Shown: positions 9,680 through 18,680, counted from the stretch's first letter. The stretch: DNA of 64,000 nucleotides from GCA-2720975 sp964467985 (GCA_964467985.1 CAYXTP010000006.1:124001-188000), one strand, 5' to 3'. The notes: a model not told the origin generated them from the sequence alone. Translations and numbers: made by a program.

Positions 9680-11500
9680 TCAGTCGCGGCCATCCCTGTT
9701 AGGCACCAATCCGGGTTTGCCCCGTTTGGGGCGCCGGTTCCGGGCGTCTTCTGATCCTGGAGCAGGCTCGCTCGACAAGATGATGTCCAGGGCGGCCGCA
9801 CCGTGGGAAAAGCTCTCGCGGATGCTGGTCGCGAACCCACGCCGTAGCGCCACAAGGCGCAGGGGCTGGCCGCTTGTGCTGCCGTAGATCGTGTACCGAC
9901 CTAGATGATCGGTGATCACCGATTGCTCGCGCACAGGTCGCCAAGTCTGCTTGCCCGGCAGTTGCTCCTCGATTCGCACCTGAACTCCGATCAGAGCGGC
10001 CCCGGCAATGTCGGTCACCCGTCCGCTGACCAGCAGCGGGCGTTCTTCAAAGAGCAAGTCCCCCATGTCGTACTCCCCCGCTGAGTCAGGCAGGCGGAAC
10101 GAATGGGAGGCTTCAAGTGGTGCAAGCCCCACGCTGGTGGAGAGGGTAGCGACGAGTTGGAAGGGCTGCCCACGATCCGGGACACCCGTGAGGCTGCCCG
10201 TGTCGAGTCTCTGCATGGGAGGGGTGACGACGATGCGAAAGCGCCCCTCCTCGTCCGTGGTCAGGGGAGGTCCACCCCTGGGGCCCTGGCCCTGATCGAG
10301 GGCAAAGCGTCCGCGCTGCACGGCGAGAATCTCCCCTCCCGCGCTCACAGCTCGGCCGATCAGCACCGGATGACGCTGAGTCCAGCGCAAGACAACGGTC
10401 TTCTCCGCCCCCTCAGTGTTGGGCCCCGTGATTTCCTCAACGAGCGCGGGACGATCGCGCGAGCCATCGAGGCGCACCGCCAACCCCGCGCCCAGACCCA
10501 CGTGCCCGAAGACAGCCTCGCCTCCAATCAAGCGGCGGTGCATCAGGCCCTGGAATTCACCTGAAATGTCCAGTCGCCCCAAATTCACGTTCACGACCTC
10601 GTCCATCAGGACCCCCTGCTCGTTGTAGACCTGGACGTGCAGACTCCCTGCGGGGGGCAGGGTCAACACGAGCGGTTCCTCAGGCAGATTGAGGGGATCA
10701 AACACCACGTGCGGGGAGTCTTCCGCCGGGAATCCGAAACTGGCTGCGAAACGCACTCCAGGGGCCGGATCCTTGAGGGAGCGACGCAGGTTCGGAAAGT
10801 AGACCTCTCCAGCGGGAGACGTGCTCGTGCCATTCAGCACGGGCAAGTAGCTTCCGTCCGCGACACGCTCCAAGACTACGGCGACGGCCGACTGAGGCCG
10901 GCCTTTGGAATCAACGATCTTGAGCCGCAGGTCGGACACCGTCGACACGACGAGAGTGAGAGTCTTCGGCAACCGTCCGGACCATTCATGATCCGCGTGC
11001 TGTGTCGGGTTGCGCGTGGTCAGCACGCCACTTGAGGCGCGAGGAATCAAGAGCTCTCCTGCTGCGTCGCTCTCGAAGCCTTGGCCCCGGTTGCGAATGA
11101 TGAGGCTGCGATTGCGGCTGTCCGACCATTGCGCCTGCCAGCCCTTCGCTTGCGAGCGATCGAAGAAGAGCAGCCTGACTCCGGGGAAGGCGCTGCCATC
11201 CGTGTGAGTCACTCGCACGAGGGTCTGGCTGCGCGCGGACATCCGTACCCCAGTCGAAGATCCAGTCGAAGATCCAGTCGAAGGCTCAAGTGTGGACACG
11301 GAGTCAAACGGATCGAGGCCGTCGAGTGTTGCTGCGCCTCCGTCTGAGAGTGGAGACCTGCTCTCCTCTGAACCATCGAGAGCAGGGCCAGGCCAATCTG
11401 GAGTCAGCCCCTCGCTGCCGTCAAATCCCGTGCGCGAGACCAAGGTCCCTAGTCCCACTAGCGCGAGCAGAATCAGAAGCAGGAGGGCCAAACGGGTCAT
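9680..11500 (-). CDS. signal-anchored protein with carboxypeptidase-regulatory-like domains
   Basis: 606 residues. The N-terminus (LALLLLILLALVGLGTLVS, residues 4-22) is a membrane anchor or signal. A Ser/Thr/Gly-rich linker containing STGSSTGSSTG follows. The remainder is a chain of Ig-like or carboxypeptidase-regulatory-like beta domains, clearest at the C-terminus (LLVSGRVTDIAGAALIGVQV, then DHLGRYTIYG, about residues 488-580). Such domains bind or display rather than catalyse. It is the last gene of a six-gene minus-strand run, 19 bp after the 11520-12593 gene. It is similar in architecture to the protein at 28876-31011. Confidence 0.7.
   Translation of the reverse strand: MTRLALLLLILLALVGLGTLVSRTGFDGSEGLTPDWPGPALDGSEESRSPLSDGGAATLDGLDPFDSVSTLEPSTGSSTGSSTGVRMSARSQTLVRVTHTDGSAFPGVRLLFFDRSQAKGWQAQWSDSRNRSLIIRNRGQGFESDAAGELLIPRASSGVLTTRNPTQHADHEWSGRLPKTLTLVVSTVSDLRLKIVDSKGRPQSAVAVVLERVADGSYLPVLNGTSTSPAGEVYFPNLRRSLKDPAPGVRFAASFGFPAEDSPHVVFDPLNLPEEPLVLTLPPAGSLHVQVYNEQGVLMDEVVNVNLGRLDISGEFQGLMHRRLIGGEAVFGHVGLGAGLAVRLDGSRDRPALVEEITGPNTEGAEKTVVLRWTQRHPVLIGRAVSAGGEILAVQRGRFALDQGQGPRGGPPLTTDEEGRFRIVVTPPMQRLDTGSLTGVPDRGQPFQLVATLSTSVGLAPLEASHSFRLPDSAGEYDMGDLLFEERPLLVSGRVTDIAGAALIGVQVRIEEQLPGKQTWRPVREQSVITDHLGRYTIYGSTSGQPLRLVALRRGFATSIRESFSHGAAALDIILSSEPAPGSEDARNRRPKRGKPGLVPNRDGRD
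11251..11286. repeat. 12-bp tandem repeat, three units
   Basis: CAGTCGAAGATC occurs twice exactly, then once with changes in the last bases. On the reverse strand it encodes the repeated STGS linker of the 9680-11500 protein, a coding minisatellite in a flexible segment. Confidence 0.85.
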
Positions 11501-11519
11501 GGGTGCAGGTGGGGGCAGC

Positions 11520-12593
11520 TCAAGAGTCTTTCAGTTTCTCACGGTAGAGTTCCAACGGGAAGTACGGCTGGAATAGGGTGGAGTGAGAACTCGGCGAGAC
11601 CTCAACTCGCCCGGGGTTGTCCTCCAGGTGCAAAATCTCGAGCCCGTCTTCCGAAAGCTCGCGATAGGCGCGCCAGCGCACGGCATAGATGCCCAGCGCT
11701 GGAACAAGGCACTCAACCGTATCCCCCTCAAAGGTGTGCTCCGCTGTTTCCTCAAGGATCTTGCGGCCCCGCTTGGTCGCTCTGGAGAAGCGCGGGTCGG
11801 GGTCCATGGCCTCCAGACGCAGGGCCAGGCTCACGCCATCTTCAGCAGGTTGTAGGCCCTCGGGCAGGGCGATGCGCACTGGGTACCCTTCGCGCAATTG
11901 GAATGAGCGGCTCAAGCTTACTGCGGGGACTTCCAAGACGCGCGCACCGCTAGCCACGATCGCCACATCGACCCACTCGGAGGCAACCGTCAGCGTACGG
12001 GGGGATGGGCCCCTTACCCAGTTGTCGTAGGCAGCGGATCCGTCGCCCTCGCGGGTCCTGCGCCAAAACAAGACGATGTCGGGCGCAGGCTCCCCGTAGG
12101 GTCCGAAGACCTCGAAAGTGAAGACGTGTAAGGCCCCACGCAGGTCCACAGTTAGGTGGGAGTATTCGCCACCTGGCTCCATCGGGACACTCGCAATGGA
12201 GTGCACGACCTCCTGTCCTTGCCCTAGCACGAAGTCCGCGCTCACTTGGCCAGGCGGCAGATCCGCGCGATAGAACTCCCCGCGCACGTCAAGCTGGAAC
12301 TTGAAGGTCGAGGTGCTGGAAACCTGGCTCACCTTCAAGACAACCGTCACACTCCGGGGATCGATGTCCTCGTCGAACAGCACCTCGCCCCGTAGCGAGC
12401 GAGCCTCTGGAGCCCCGGAATCTGGGTAGCCGGGGTGTGCCGGATTCAAGGCGACTTCGCGCGTGCCAGACATTCGAGCGGGATCCGTACGAACGCCCAT
12501 GAACACGATGAACGTCAACCCCACGACTGCGATCGCACTGACCAGTAGTAGGATCAGCGACCGGTTCGCCCGTTGTGGAGAGCGGTTCTGCAT
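11520..12593 (-). CDS. hypothetical signal-anchored protein
   Basis: 357 residues. The basic N-terminus and hydrophobic segment SLILLLVSAIAVVGLTFIVFMGV (about 12-34) predict a single membrane anchor with an extracytoplasmic beta-rich body. I see no catalytic motif. It lies between the ECF sigma gene (28 bp upstream) and the carboxypeptidase-regulatory-like gene (19 bp downstream), all on the minus strand, which suggests cotranscription. Its position suggests it could be a target or sensor of the sigma/kinase pair, but that is only inference from context. Confidence 0.6.
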   Translation of the reverse strand: MQNRSPQRANRSLILLLVSAIAVVGLTFIVFMGVRTDPARMSGTREVALNPAHPGYPDSGAPEARSLRGEVLFDEDIDPRSVTVVLKVSQVSSTSTFKFQLDVRGEFYRADLPPGQVSADFVLGQGQEVVHSIASVPMEPGGEYSHLTVDLRGALHVFTFEVFGPYGEPAPDIVLFWRRTREGDGSAAYDNWVRGPSPRTLTVASEWVDVAIVASGARVLEVPAVSLSRSFQLREGYPVRIALPEGLQPAEDGVSLALRLEAMDPDPRFSRATKRGRKILEETAEHTFEGDTVECLVPALGIYAVRWRAYRELSEDGLEILHLEDNPGRVEVSPSSHSTLFQPYFPLELYREKLKDS

Positions 12594-12621
12594 TGCCGTG
12601 GTAGGAACTCCAGCCTTGGGC

Positions 12622-13545
12622 CTACGAGGAGCCCTTGGGCAGGGTACGGGATCTGAGGAAATCCATGGTGGAAGCGTGCACGCGCTCGATCAGGCTCTGT
12701 GGAGCGACGCGCTCCTGCTGCAAATCGTCCAGATTGGCCAGACACCATGGGCATTCCATTTGTTCCAGGTGAAACTCAACAAAGGACCTGGGACCCTCGT
12801 CGAGACTTCCGTTCAAGTGTCGCGCCAACCAGTGGCGGGCGGGGCAAGACGCGTTGGAGGCTGCCCACTCGTCGGCCACATTCAGGACCTCCGCGCCGCC
12901 CACAGACCCCTCCTCCTCCGATAGGACGGCCAGCAACTTGCGGTCGTCGGCCTGTTGCCCGGCGAGCGAACGCATGCGCGCCAAGGCCCGGAACTTGATG
13001 CCTGCCACGGCGCGCTCCCCCGACAATCCCATGTGTTGCCAGGTGTCCCGATTACGCCAGCCCCCCAGGAACAAGGCCTCGATCACCATCAAGCGTTTGA
13101 ACTCCCCGACAGACCAGGTTTCTTGAACCCACTCGCGCAAGACATGAACCAACAGCGCACGCGTGCGTGCCTGCAAGTCCCGCTTGCCCACGATGGAGCC
13201 CGGCGTGGACGGGTCCACTGCCATTTGCTGCAAGGGGTCCAAGTCGTCCTCTTCCGCAAGCCCGGTACTGAGCGTGGAATCTCGGCGCCTGCGCAGGTAG
13301 TCAATCGTGCGGTTGCGGCAGATGCCAAACAGGTACTGCTCCATGCTGTACACCCGATCAAAACCGCTGATGCCGCGCACGGCGCCCAGAAAGATGTCTT
13401 GGAGGACGTCTTCCCGCGCCTGCTGATCGGGAATTCGACGAGCGACGTAGGCATAGAGTCGGCCCGCGAACTGACTCTCTACCCGAGCCCAGGCGTCGTC
13501 ATCCAGAGCTTGAAGCCGATCAATGTCGGGAGGCGACTGGCTCAA
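12622..13545 (-). CDS. ECF-type RNA polymerase sigma factor with C-terminal zinc-finger-like tail
   Basis: 307 residues. Sigma region 2 is clear: REDVLQDIFLGAVRGISGFD, then YLFGICRNRTIDYLRRRRD (about 43-93). Region 4 (about 150-210) is divergent: LFLGGWRNRDTWQHMGLSGERAVAGIKFRALARM. The roughly 75-residue tail has a His-x5-Cys-x2-Cys cluster (FHLEQMECPWC), like the zinc-binding anti-sigma fold, suggesting built-in regulation. The start is a TTG at 13545 overlapping the kinase stop as TTGA; there is no closer ATG or GTG. Coupling to the Ser/Thr kinase directly upstream suggests the kinase controls it, as in planctomycete and actinobacterial kinase-linked ECF groups. Confidence 0.85.
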   Translation of the reverse strand: MSQSPPDIDRLQALDDDAWARVESQFAGRLYAYVARRIPDQQAREDVLQDIFLGAVRGISGFDRVYSMEQYLFGICRNRTIDYLRRRRDSTLSTGLAEEDDLDPLQQMAVDPSTPGSIVGKRDLQARTRALLVHVLREWVQETWSVGEFKRLMVIEALFLGGWRNRDTWQHMGLSGERAVAGIKFRALARMRSLAGQQADDRKLLAVLSEEEGSVGGAEVLNVADEWAASNASCPARHWLARHLNGSLDEGPRSFVEFHLEQMECPWCLANLDDLQQERVAPQSLIERVHASTMDFLRSRTLPKGSS

Positions 13546-14852
13546 GGCGCTACCTTGGAAGCACTGAGAATGCTCAATCCAACGCCCATGGCCAAGAATC
13601 CGGCAGCGATCATCAGCAACAAAAACGTCGCGAAGCCGATCGCGCGCCGTCCGACTCCATGAGGCCGACGCAGCAGTGCATCGCCAAGGCCAGCGTAGGC
13701 CGACGGAATCGTCTTGAGCAAGACCGTGACCATGGCCACCAACACCTCCATGGCCACCACAATGCTGCTAAAAATCGTCCCGAGGGTCCCGCCTTCCACG
13801 TGCGGGGGAACTGGGATGGCCGGCGTTGCGACTCCCGGAGCGGGCGCTGCAAACTCGAAGTCCGTTGGGGGGTCGATTCGGATGCCCGGCTCAGCCGCGG
13901 GGCGTGATGCCTCTCGAGCGGGATCCACGGCGCGCGCCTGTGCCAGAGCGGCCACGGTCAGACCACCCGCAGGGCGCCGACGAGGGGGCGACGCCTGTGT
14001 CTCAGGTGCCGGTTCGAAGCGCACAGACTCCCCCTGTCGGGCAGTCTGCCCCAAGGCCTCGAGCAGGGAGCTCACATCTTGATAGCGATCGGCCGGATCC
14101 AACCTCAGGCAAGAGGTCACGACGGGACGCAGGCGCTCGGGGAAGCCCGTGGGGTAGTCCGGTGGCGCGTCGTGATCGCGCAGGACCAGGGTTCCGCCCT
14201 CGTCGGGCGCGTAGGGTTGCCCGCCCGTCAGGCACTCAAACAGGATGACGCCCAATGAGTACAGGTCGGCCCGATGATCTGCGCGGCCACGCATCATCTC
14301 GGGAGCCATGTACTGCGGCGTGCCACGCCCAAAGGAGAGGGTCATGCGACCGTCGGTAAGCAGCTTTGAGAGACCATAGTCCCCCACGCGTGCCACCTCC
14401 CCCTTTAGGAAAATATTGCTCGGCTTGAGGTCAAAGTGAACGAGACGCCGATCGTGAAGGGCCAAGACCCCGCGACAGGCTTGGGTGAACGTCATCAAGG
14501 CCTGCTCTTCCTCCAAGGCCCCGCGCGTCAACCGTTTGCTGAGCGTCTCCTCGCCCGCGTAACCCATGATCAAGTAGGGCACGCCCATGACGACGCCCAT
14601 GTCCTCGATGGTCACCAGGTTAGGATGGTCGATGGCTGCGAAGTGTCCCACGTGAGACAGTTCGCGTTCGACCGCTTCGCGTTGGCCATCGTCCTCCAGC
14701 TTGAGGAACTTGATCGCGTAGGACTTGCCAATCGACTGCTTGCGCGCCTTGTACACATCTCCGAAGGCGCCGCCACCCAGACGGTTTTGGATCTCGTAGC
14801 CGGGGATGAAGTCCGGCTTACGGAAACTGTTGTAGAATGACTCCCAGTCCAT
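13542..14852 (-). CDS. Ser/Thr protein kinase with two C-terminal membrane segments
   Basis: 436 residues from the ATG at 14852 (a longer start at 15002 would overrun the upstream gene). Kinase motifs: Gly loop GGGAFG (26-31), Lys48 in YAIKF, HFDLKPSN (139-146; catalytic Asp141, with Arg of HRD replaced by Phe), DYG 158-160 instead of DFG, and APE 183-185. A Pro-rich linker leads to two hydrophobic segments (about 350-375 and 405-428). The kinase domain is therefore cytoplasmic and membrane-tethered at its C-terminus. The lost HRD arginine suggests activity independent of activation-loop phosphorylation. It is the third gene of the signalling run and overlaps the ECF sigma gene. Confidence 0.93.
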   Translation of the reverse strand: MDWESFYNSFRKPDFIPGYEIQNRLGGGAFGDVYKARKQSIGKSYAIKFLKLEDDGQREAVERELSHVGHFAAIDHPNLVTIEDMGVVMGVPYLIMGYAGEETLSKRLTRGALEEEQALMTFTQACRGVLALHDRRLVHFDLKPSNIFLKGEVARVGDYGLSKLLTDGRMTLSFGRGTPQYMAPEMMRGRADHRADLYSLGVILFECLTGGQPYAPDEGGTLVLRDHDAPPDYPTGFPERLRPVVTSCLRLDPADRYQDVSSLLEALGQTARQGESVRFEPAPETQASPPRRRPAGGLTVAALAQARAVDPAREASRPAAEPGIRIDPPTDFEFAAPAPGVATPAIPVPPHVEGGTLGTIFSSIVVAMEVLVAMVTVLLKTIPSAYAGLGDALLRRPHGVGRRAIGFATFLLLMIAAGFLAMGVGLSILSASKVAP

Positions 14853-14872
14853 GGTGTGGAGACGCGCGACGG

Positions 14873-15559
14873 TCAGCGCGATCCCGGGTCGATTGTAGGC
14901 GGCCTGGAAGGCGAGAGGCAGAGGGCGCAGGGCGGCTGACTTGAATCGAGATCGCCCAAGAGGACCTCCACGCGATCCCTGGGCGGGAAGGGCATTTCCC
15001 AATGGACGGCGGATCCCGCGTCGGGCAAGCGCAGGCCCTCGCCACAGTCCAAGTGCAAGCGCAGATCCTCGTACTCACCGCACACACTCAGGTGCACGTG
15101 AGCCTGTGGATCGGCCCCCTGCCAGAAGAGATGACAGTCCGAAGTCGGTCCAAAACGTAGAGCCCCTCCGCTACCCGGGGGCACCAGCAGGACACGCCGT
15201 GCACCCTCAGCATCCAGATTACCGTGCAATTCCAACACGGCGGCGGCGCTTGCCGGGTCGGGTTGGCTGAGGCGAACCGTCCCGGCGGACCCGATCGGAA
15301 TCCCAGGTGACGAATCCAAGTCCAAGGGCTCGCTCGACTCCCCCTTGCCCAGCGCCCGCACCTGCCAGCGCGCACCCCCGTGAAAGGACTCGCGCAAGGT
15401 GAATTCCAAGACGCGCTCGCCCAGATCGCCCCAAAGCGGAATGTGAGCTGCGCCGGATTGCGCGTGCCCCAGGCTCAGGCAGTGGCCGACAACAAGCAAC
15501 GCCTGCCCACCCTCGTCCAAGGTGAGTTGGGCGCGCGCTTGAGGGTGGGACAACTCCAA
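14873..15559 (-). CDS. FHA-like domain protein
   Basis: 228 residues. The start is a TTG at 15559 with a good ribosome site, GGAGAGG, 8 nt upstream; no ATG or GTG occurs in frame before the upstream stop. The N-terminal half (LVVGHCLSLGHAQSGAAHIPLWGDLGERVLE) resembles forkhead-associated phosphothreonine-binding domains, with the usual GR motif changed to GH. A second beta-rich half contains LVPPGSGGALRFGPTSDC. It lies 20 bp upstream of the kinase gene on the same strand, so a role as a kinase partner or substrate reader is plausible. Family assignment is moderate because core FHA residues are only partly preserved. Confidence 0.6.
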   Translation of the reverse strand: MELSHPQARAQLTLDEGGQALLVVGHCLSLGHAQSGAAHIPLWGDLGERVLEFTLRESFHGGARWQVRALGKGESSEPLDLDSSPGIPIGSAGTVRLSQPDPASAAAVLELHGNLDAEGARRVLLVPPGSGGALRFGPTSDCHLFWQGADPQAHVHLSVCGEYEDLRLHLDCGEGLRLPDAGSAVHWEMPFPPRDRVEVLLGDLDSSQPPCALCLSPSRPPTIDPGSR

Positions 15560-15629
15560 GGGTGGGACCTCTCCGGGTTCTCGCGTCGGATTCTGAGTTC
15601 GGGTCCGAGGCAGCCGCCCAGCCAGCGTC

Positions 15630-16574
15630 TTAGTAGGTCACGACCACGCCACCGCCCTGGTCGCGCGCGCTGACAAAGGCGTCCCGCGCGGAGTGGTACA
15701 GGTCCTCGCGCTGATTGATTTCGGGTGCAGGGTAGTGGGCAATGCCCACGGACATGCAAAGCGGGTCGCCGACCAGGTCGCTGAGTCCACGTTCCTCTGC
15801 CATCTGCGCCACCCGTTGCGCCATGATCGATGCCCCGTCCACGCCTGTGCCCGGCAGGAGGAACAGGAACGAGCTCTCATCGAATCGACCGAGGATGTCC
15901 GTATCGCGCGAGAAGGCGAGGAAAATGCCGGCTAGCTCGCGCAGCACTTCGTCATTGGCCTGGCCCTCAAAGCCCAGCATCACGCAAGCCAAGGGGTCAC
16001 CAAACCGACGGGCCCGCTTGAACTCCTCGTCGAGCTTGTAGTTGAGGAAGGCGTAGTTGAAGAGCCCGGTACTGCTGTCGATAATCGCCGCGATCAGACT
16101 CTGGTCCGGCGCTCCGGTCTGCAGATCTCGAAGCAAGGCCGAGGGGAACTCAACGCCCTCTGAGCCGGGTGCGCCTTCCGTGCGCTTCGACACGGCCAGG
16201 GCTGGAGCGGCGGTGGTGTGGTTCGCCAGCGCATCGGACAACGCACGGCGAGTCAAGGGCCGATTGAACACGCCGGTCGCTCCACAGAAGCGCGCGATCG
16301 GTTCGGCCAGATCATTGTCGAGATCCACAACCAAGAAAGTACGGCAACGCGTGTGTCCCGTCAGACGACGACACAGTTCATAGGCGTTTTGGCCACCGAT
16401 CCAAACGTCGATCAGCAGCAGATCGCCGGGGCAGGGAGGACTCGCCAGCAGGGTCTCAGCGTCATCGACCTGATGCAGCTCCCAACCATCAATGGAAGTG
16501 AGCGCGGCCTGTGCGGAGGCGAGCAGTGAGTCGTCCTTGGTCAGAATGCGAAGGGTTCGAAGTCCGTCGCCCAT
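15630..16574 (-). CDS. response-regulator-like protein with degenerate GGDEF domain
   Basis: 314 residues from the ATG at 16574. I preferred it to 16688 because MGDGLRTLRILTKDD starts the receiver fold directly. The receiver-like part (1-120) has LLIDVWIGG as the beta-3 strand. The C-terminal part (about 175-312) aligns with GGDEF domains (STGLFNYAFLNYKLDEEFKRARR; CMSVGIAHYP), but the signature is GRFDESSF instead of GG[DE]EF. It is therefore probably not an active diguanylate cyclase and may bind nucleotides or act as a scaffold. It is the first gene of the minus-strand run continuing into FHA, kinase and sigma genes (70-bp gap). Confidence 0.8.
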   Translation of the reverse strand: MGDGLRTLRILTKDDSLLASAQAALTSIDGWELHQVDDAETLLASPPCPGDLLLIDVWIGGQNAYELCRRLTGHTRCRTFLVVDLDNDLAEPIARFCGATGVFNRPLTRRALSDALANHTTAAPALAVSKRTEGAPGSEGVEFPSALLRDLQTGAPDQSLIAAIIDSSTGLFNYAFLNYKLDEEFKRARRFGDPLACVMLGFEGQANDEVLRELAGIFLAFSRDTDILGRFDESSFLFLLPGTGVDGASIMAQRVAQMAEERGLSDLVGDPLCMSVGIAHYPAPEINQREDLYHSARDAFVSARDQGGGVVVTY

Positions 16575-16759
16575 GGAAGCGGTCCTTGTGAATGCTGGTA
16601 GGAGATGCCAGGCCCGCAGGTTGCGAGACGGGCTTGGATGGAACGGTCTCTGCCCAGTCTGCCCATTTCCGTCGGGCGGGTCACGCAAGAATCCGACTGG
16701 GATGGACCCGGCGCATCATGAACGGGATGCGGGTGCCGTCCAGCGACGGACTTTGGCCC

Positions 16760-17530
16760 CTAACTGCGCAGTTCTTCTAGCCAGGCGTCGTCGATCTCAA
16801 AGTTGGCGTAGACGTTCTGAACGTCGTCGTTCTCCTCCAATTCGTCGATCAACTTTAACACCTTGGCGGCGTCCTCCTTGCTCTCCACGACCACGCTGGT
16901 CTGAGGGATGTAGCCCGTCTCGGCCGAGAGCAGGGAAAGCTGCGCGCCCTCCAAGCCCTCCTTCAAACCCAGGAACTCGGTGGCCGGGCCAAGCACCATG
17001 GCCACGTCCCCGTCCACGTCCACGTCTTCGGCGCCCACTTCCAAGGCCAGGTCCATCAACGCGTCTTCGTCGGTGGCCTGTCCGCCCTCTCCGCCTGTCA
17101 TGTCCACCGCGAAGATGGAGCGAAAGTCGAACAAAAACGAGACGGAGCCCGTGGCACCCAGATTGCCGCCGCCGTGCTCAAGGGTGTACTTGACGTCCGG
17201 AGCCGTTCGGTTGCGGTTGTCCGTCAGGCAACAAATCAGCATGGCGATCCCACCGGGTGCATAGCCCTCGTAGATCAGCTCCTCAAAATCCGATCCGCCC
17301 TTGTCGCCGGCCCCCTTCTTGATGGCACGCTCAATGTTATCCTTGGGCATGTTGGCCGCTTTGGCCTTCTCGACGGCGTACTTCAGCTTCAGGTTGGTCT
17401 CGATTTCCGCACCGCCTTGGCGGGCGGCGGAGATCACGTTGCGAGCGAGCTTGCTGAAAATCTTGGCCCGCTTGGCATCCACCGCGTTCTTGCGGTGCTT
17501 GATGTTGGCGGAGTGTGAGTGGCCAGCCAT
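16760..17530 (-). CDS. yebC: YebC/PmpR-family protein
   Basis: 256 residues, the normal length for the family. The N-terminal signature MAGHSHSANIKHRKNAVDAKRAKIFSKLAR is diagnostic, followed by NMPKDNIERAIKKG and the acidic domains. YebC proteins bind DNA or, as shown more recently for the family, relieve ribosome stalling at proline stretches. It is soluble and cytoplasmic. It lies downstream of the rpsI terminator, so it probably has its own promoter in the 17531-17576 region. Confidence 0.96.
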   Translation of the reverse strand: MAGHSHSANIKHRKNAVDAKRAKIFSKLARNVISAARQGGAEIETNLKLKYAVEKAKAANMPKDNIERAIKKGAGDKGGSDFEELIYEGYAPGGIAMLICCLTDNRNRTAPDVKYTLEHGGGNLGATGSVSFLFDFRSIFAVDMTGGEGGQATDEDALMDLALEVGAEDVDVDGDVAMVLGPATEFLGLKEGLEGAQLSLLSAETGYIPQTSVVVESKEDAAKVLKLIDELEENDDVQNVYANFEIDDAWLEELRS

Positions 17531-17576
17531 GGTCGTGTTCCTGGGGGGCGTCGGCCCCCTGTTTTAACTGCCTACG

Positions 17577-17610
17577 AAAAAGGGCCCCACCCACGGGGAG
17601 GGCCCCGGGG
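17577..17610 (-). terminator. Rho-independent terminator after rpsI
   Basis: Read on the reverse strand: GGGCCC-T-CCC-CGT-GGG-TG-GGGCCC followed by TTTTT (17581-17577). It begins about 40 nt after the rpsI stop and ends the rplM-rpsI transcript before yebC. Confidence 0.8.
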
Positions 17611-17651
17611 TGAAAGCCCTTCCGTGAGTCGCGCGCAGGCGAATCGGTAAC

Positions 17652-18050
17652 TTAGCGCTTGGAGAACTGGAAGCCACGGCGCGCACCTCGGCGACCGTAC
17701 TTCTTGCGTTCCTTGGCGCGCGCATCCCGAGTCAGAAGCCCGTTCTCGCGCAAGACATCGAAAGTCGCGGGGTTGATCGTCTTGAGTGCACGGGAAATCC
17801 CAAGCATGACGGCCTCGGACTGCCCGGTGAGGCCGCCGCCGGACACGTTACAGAACACGTCGTAGGTGGTCTCCGATTCGGTGGCTACCAGAGAAGCACG
17901 CGCTGATCGAGCGGCCTGCAGGGTCGGAAAGAACTCTTCCATGCTGCGGCCATTGACGATGAAGCCGCCAGAACCGGCCTTCAGGCGCACGCGGGCGATC
18001 GACTTCTTGCGTCGGCCGAGGCCCCAGGTCCAGGGATTGTTGACTGCCAT
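17652..18050 (-). CDS. rpsI: 30S ribosomal protein S9
   Basis: 132 residues, standard length. Diagnostic features: GRRKKSIARVRLKAGSGGF near the N-terminus, GGGLTGQSEAVMLGISRAL in the centre, and the C-terminal tail KKYGRRGARRGFQFSKR, whose last Lys-Arg reaches the ribosomal P site. It follows rplM with a 51-bp gap, the conserved L13-S9 pair. Confidence 0.98.
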   Translation of the reverse strand: MAVNNPWTWGLGRRKKSIARVRLKAGSGGFIVNGRSMEEFFPTLQAARSARASLVATESETTYDVFCNVSGGGLTGQSEAVMLGISRALKTINPATFDVLRENGLLTRDARAKERKKYGRRGARRGFQFSKR

Positions 18051-18101
18051 GATTTCGTGTTACGTGGTGCTTGGTTGTGAGCGGTCTTGGAAGGGAGAGC
18101 C

Positions 18102-18533
18102 CTAGAGCTCGGTGACTTTCACGGGCTGCTGTGCGCCGTGGGGGTGATCGGCGCCGGTGTAGACCTTGAGGCGCTTGAGCATCGATTGGCCTAAACGTGT
18201 CTTCGGCAACATACGCCGGACGGCCAGGGTGACGACGTCTTCGGGACGTCGCTCGACGACCTCTTCAATCGTGACCTCGCGCAAGCCCCGGATGTAGCCG
18301 GTGTAGTGCGAGTAGATCTTGGTCTCCGCCTTCGTTCCGCTGAGCCGCGGCTTGGTGCAATGAATCACCACGACGTGCGCGCCGCCCAGTTCGGAGGCGG
18401 TGTAGGTGGGACGGTCCTTGCCCATGAGGTTCTTGGCAATGGCCGCGGCCATGCGGCCGAGGGTGTGCTCGCGGGCATCGTAGAGCAACCAGCGCTCTTC
18501 GGTGTCCTGTGCGCGGACGTGGGTAGTGGTCAT
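18102..18533 (-). CDS. rplM: 50S ribosomal protein L13
   Basis: 143 residues from the ATG at 18533 (MTTTHVRAQDTEERWLLYDA). A longer start at 18587 adds a stretch not found in L13. The motifs LGRMAAAIAKNLMGKD, KIYSHYTGYIRGL, RRMLPKTRLGQSMLKRLKVY and the final HPHGAQQP are typical. It binds 23S rRNA early in 50S assembly. It is the first gene of the rplM-rpsI operon; the 147-bp upstream gap presumably holds its promoter, but I cannot identify a leader structure. Confidence 0.97.
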   Translation of the reverse strand: MTTTHVRAQDTEERWLLYDAREHTLGRMAAAIAKNLMGKDRPTYTASELGGAHVVVIHCTKPRLSGTKAETKIYSHYTGYIRGLREVTIEEVVERRPEDVVTLAVRRMLPKTRLGQSMLKRLKVYTGADHPHGAQQPVKVTEL

Positions 18534-18680
18534 CTTGCTGAGCCCTGCGTCGGGCCACTCAATGGGAATTGGCGGTGGTTTCTCCACCGCCGCAGGCTGC
18601 CTCGATCCCCGGCGGGGGTTCGTGGCTTCGCGGATCTCTAGAAAAGGGGCCCAAGAGATTAGTGTCCCGCGGGCGCGCTA

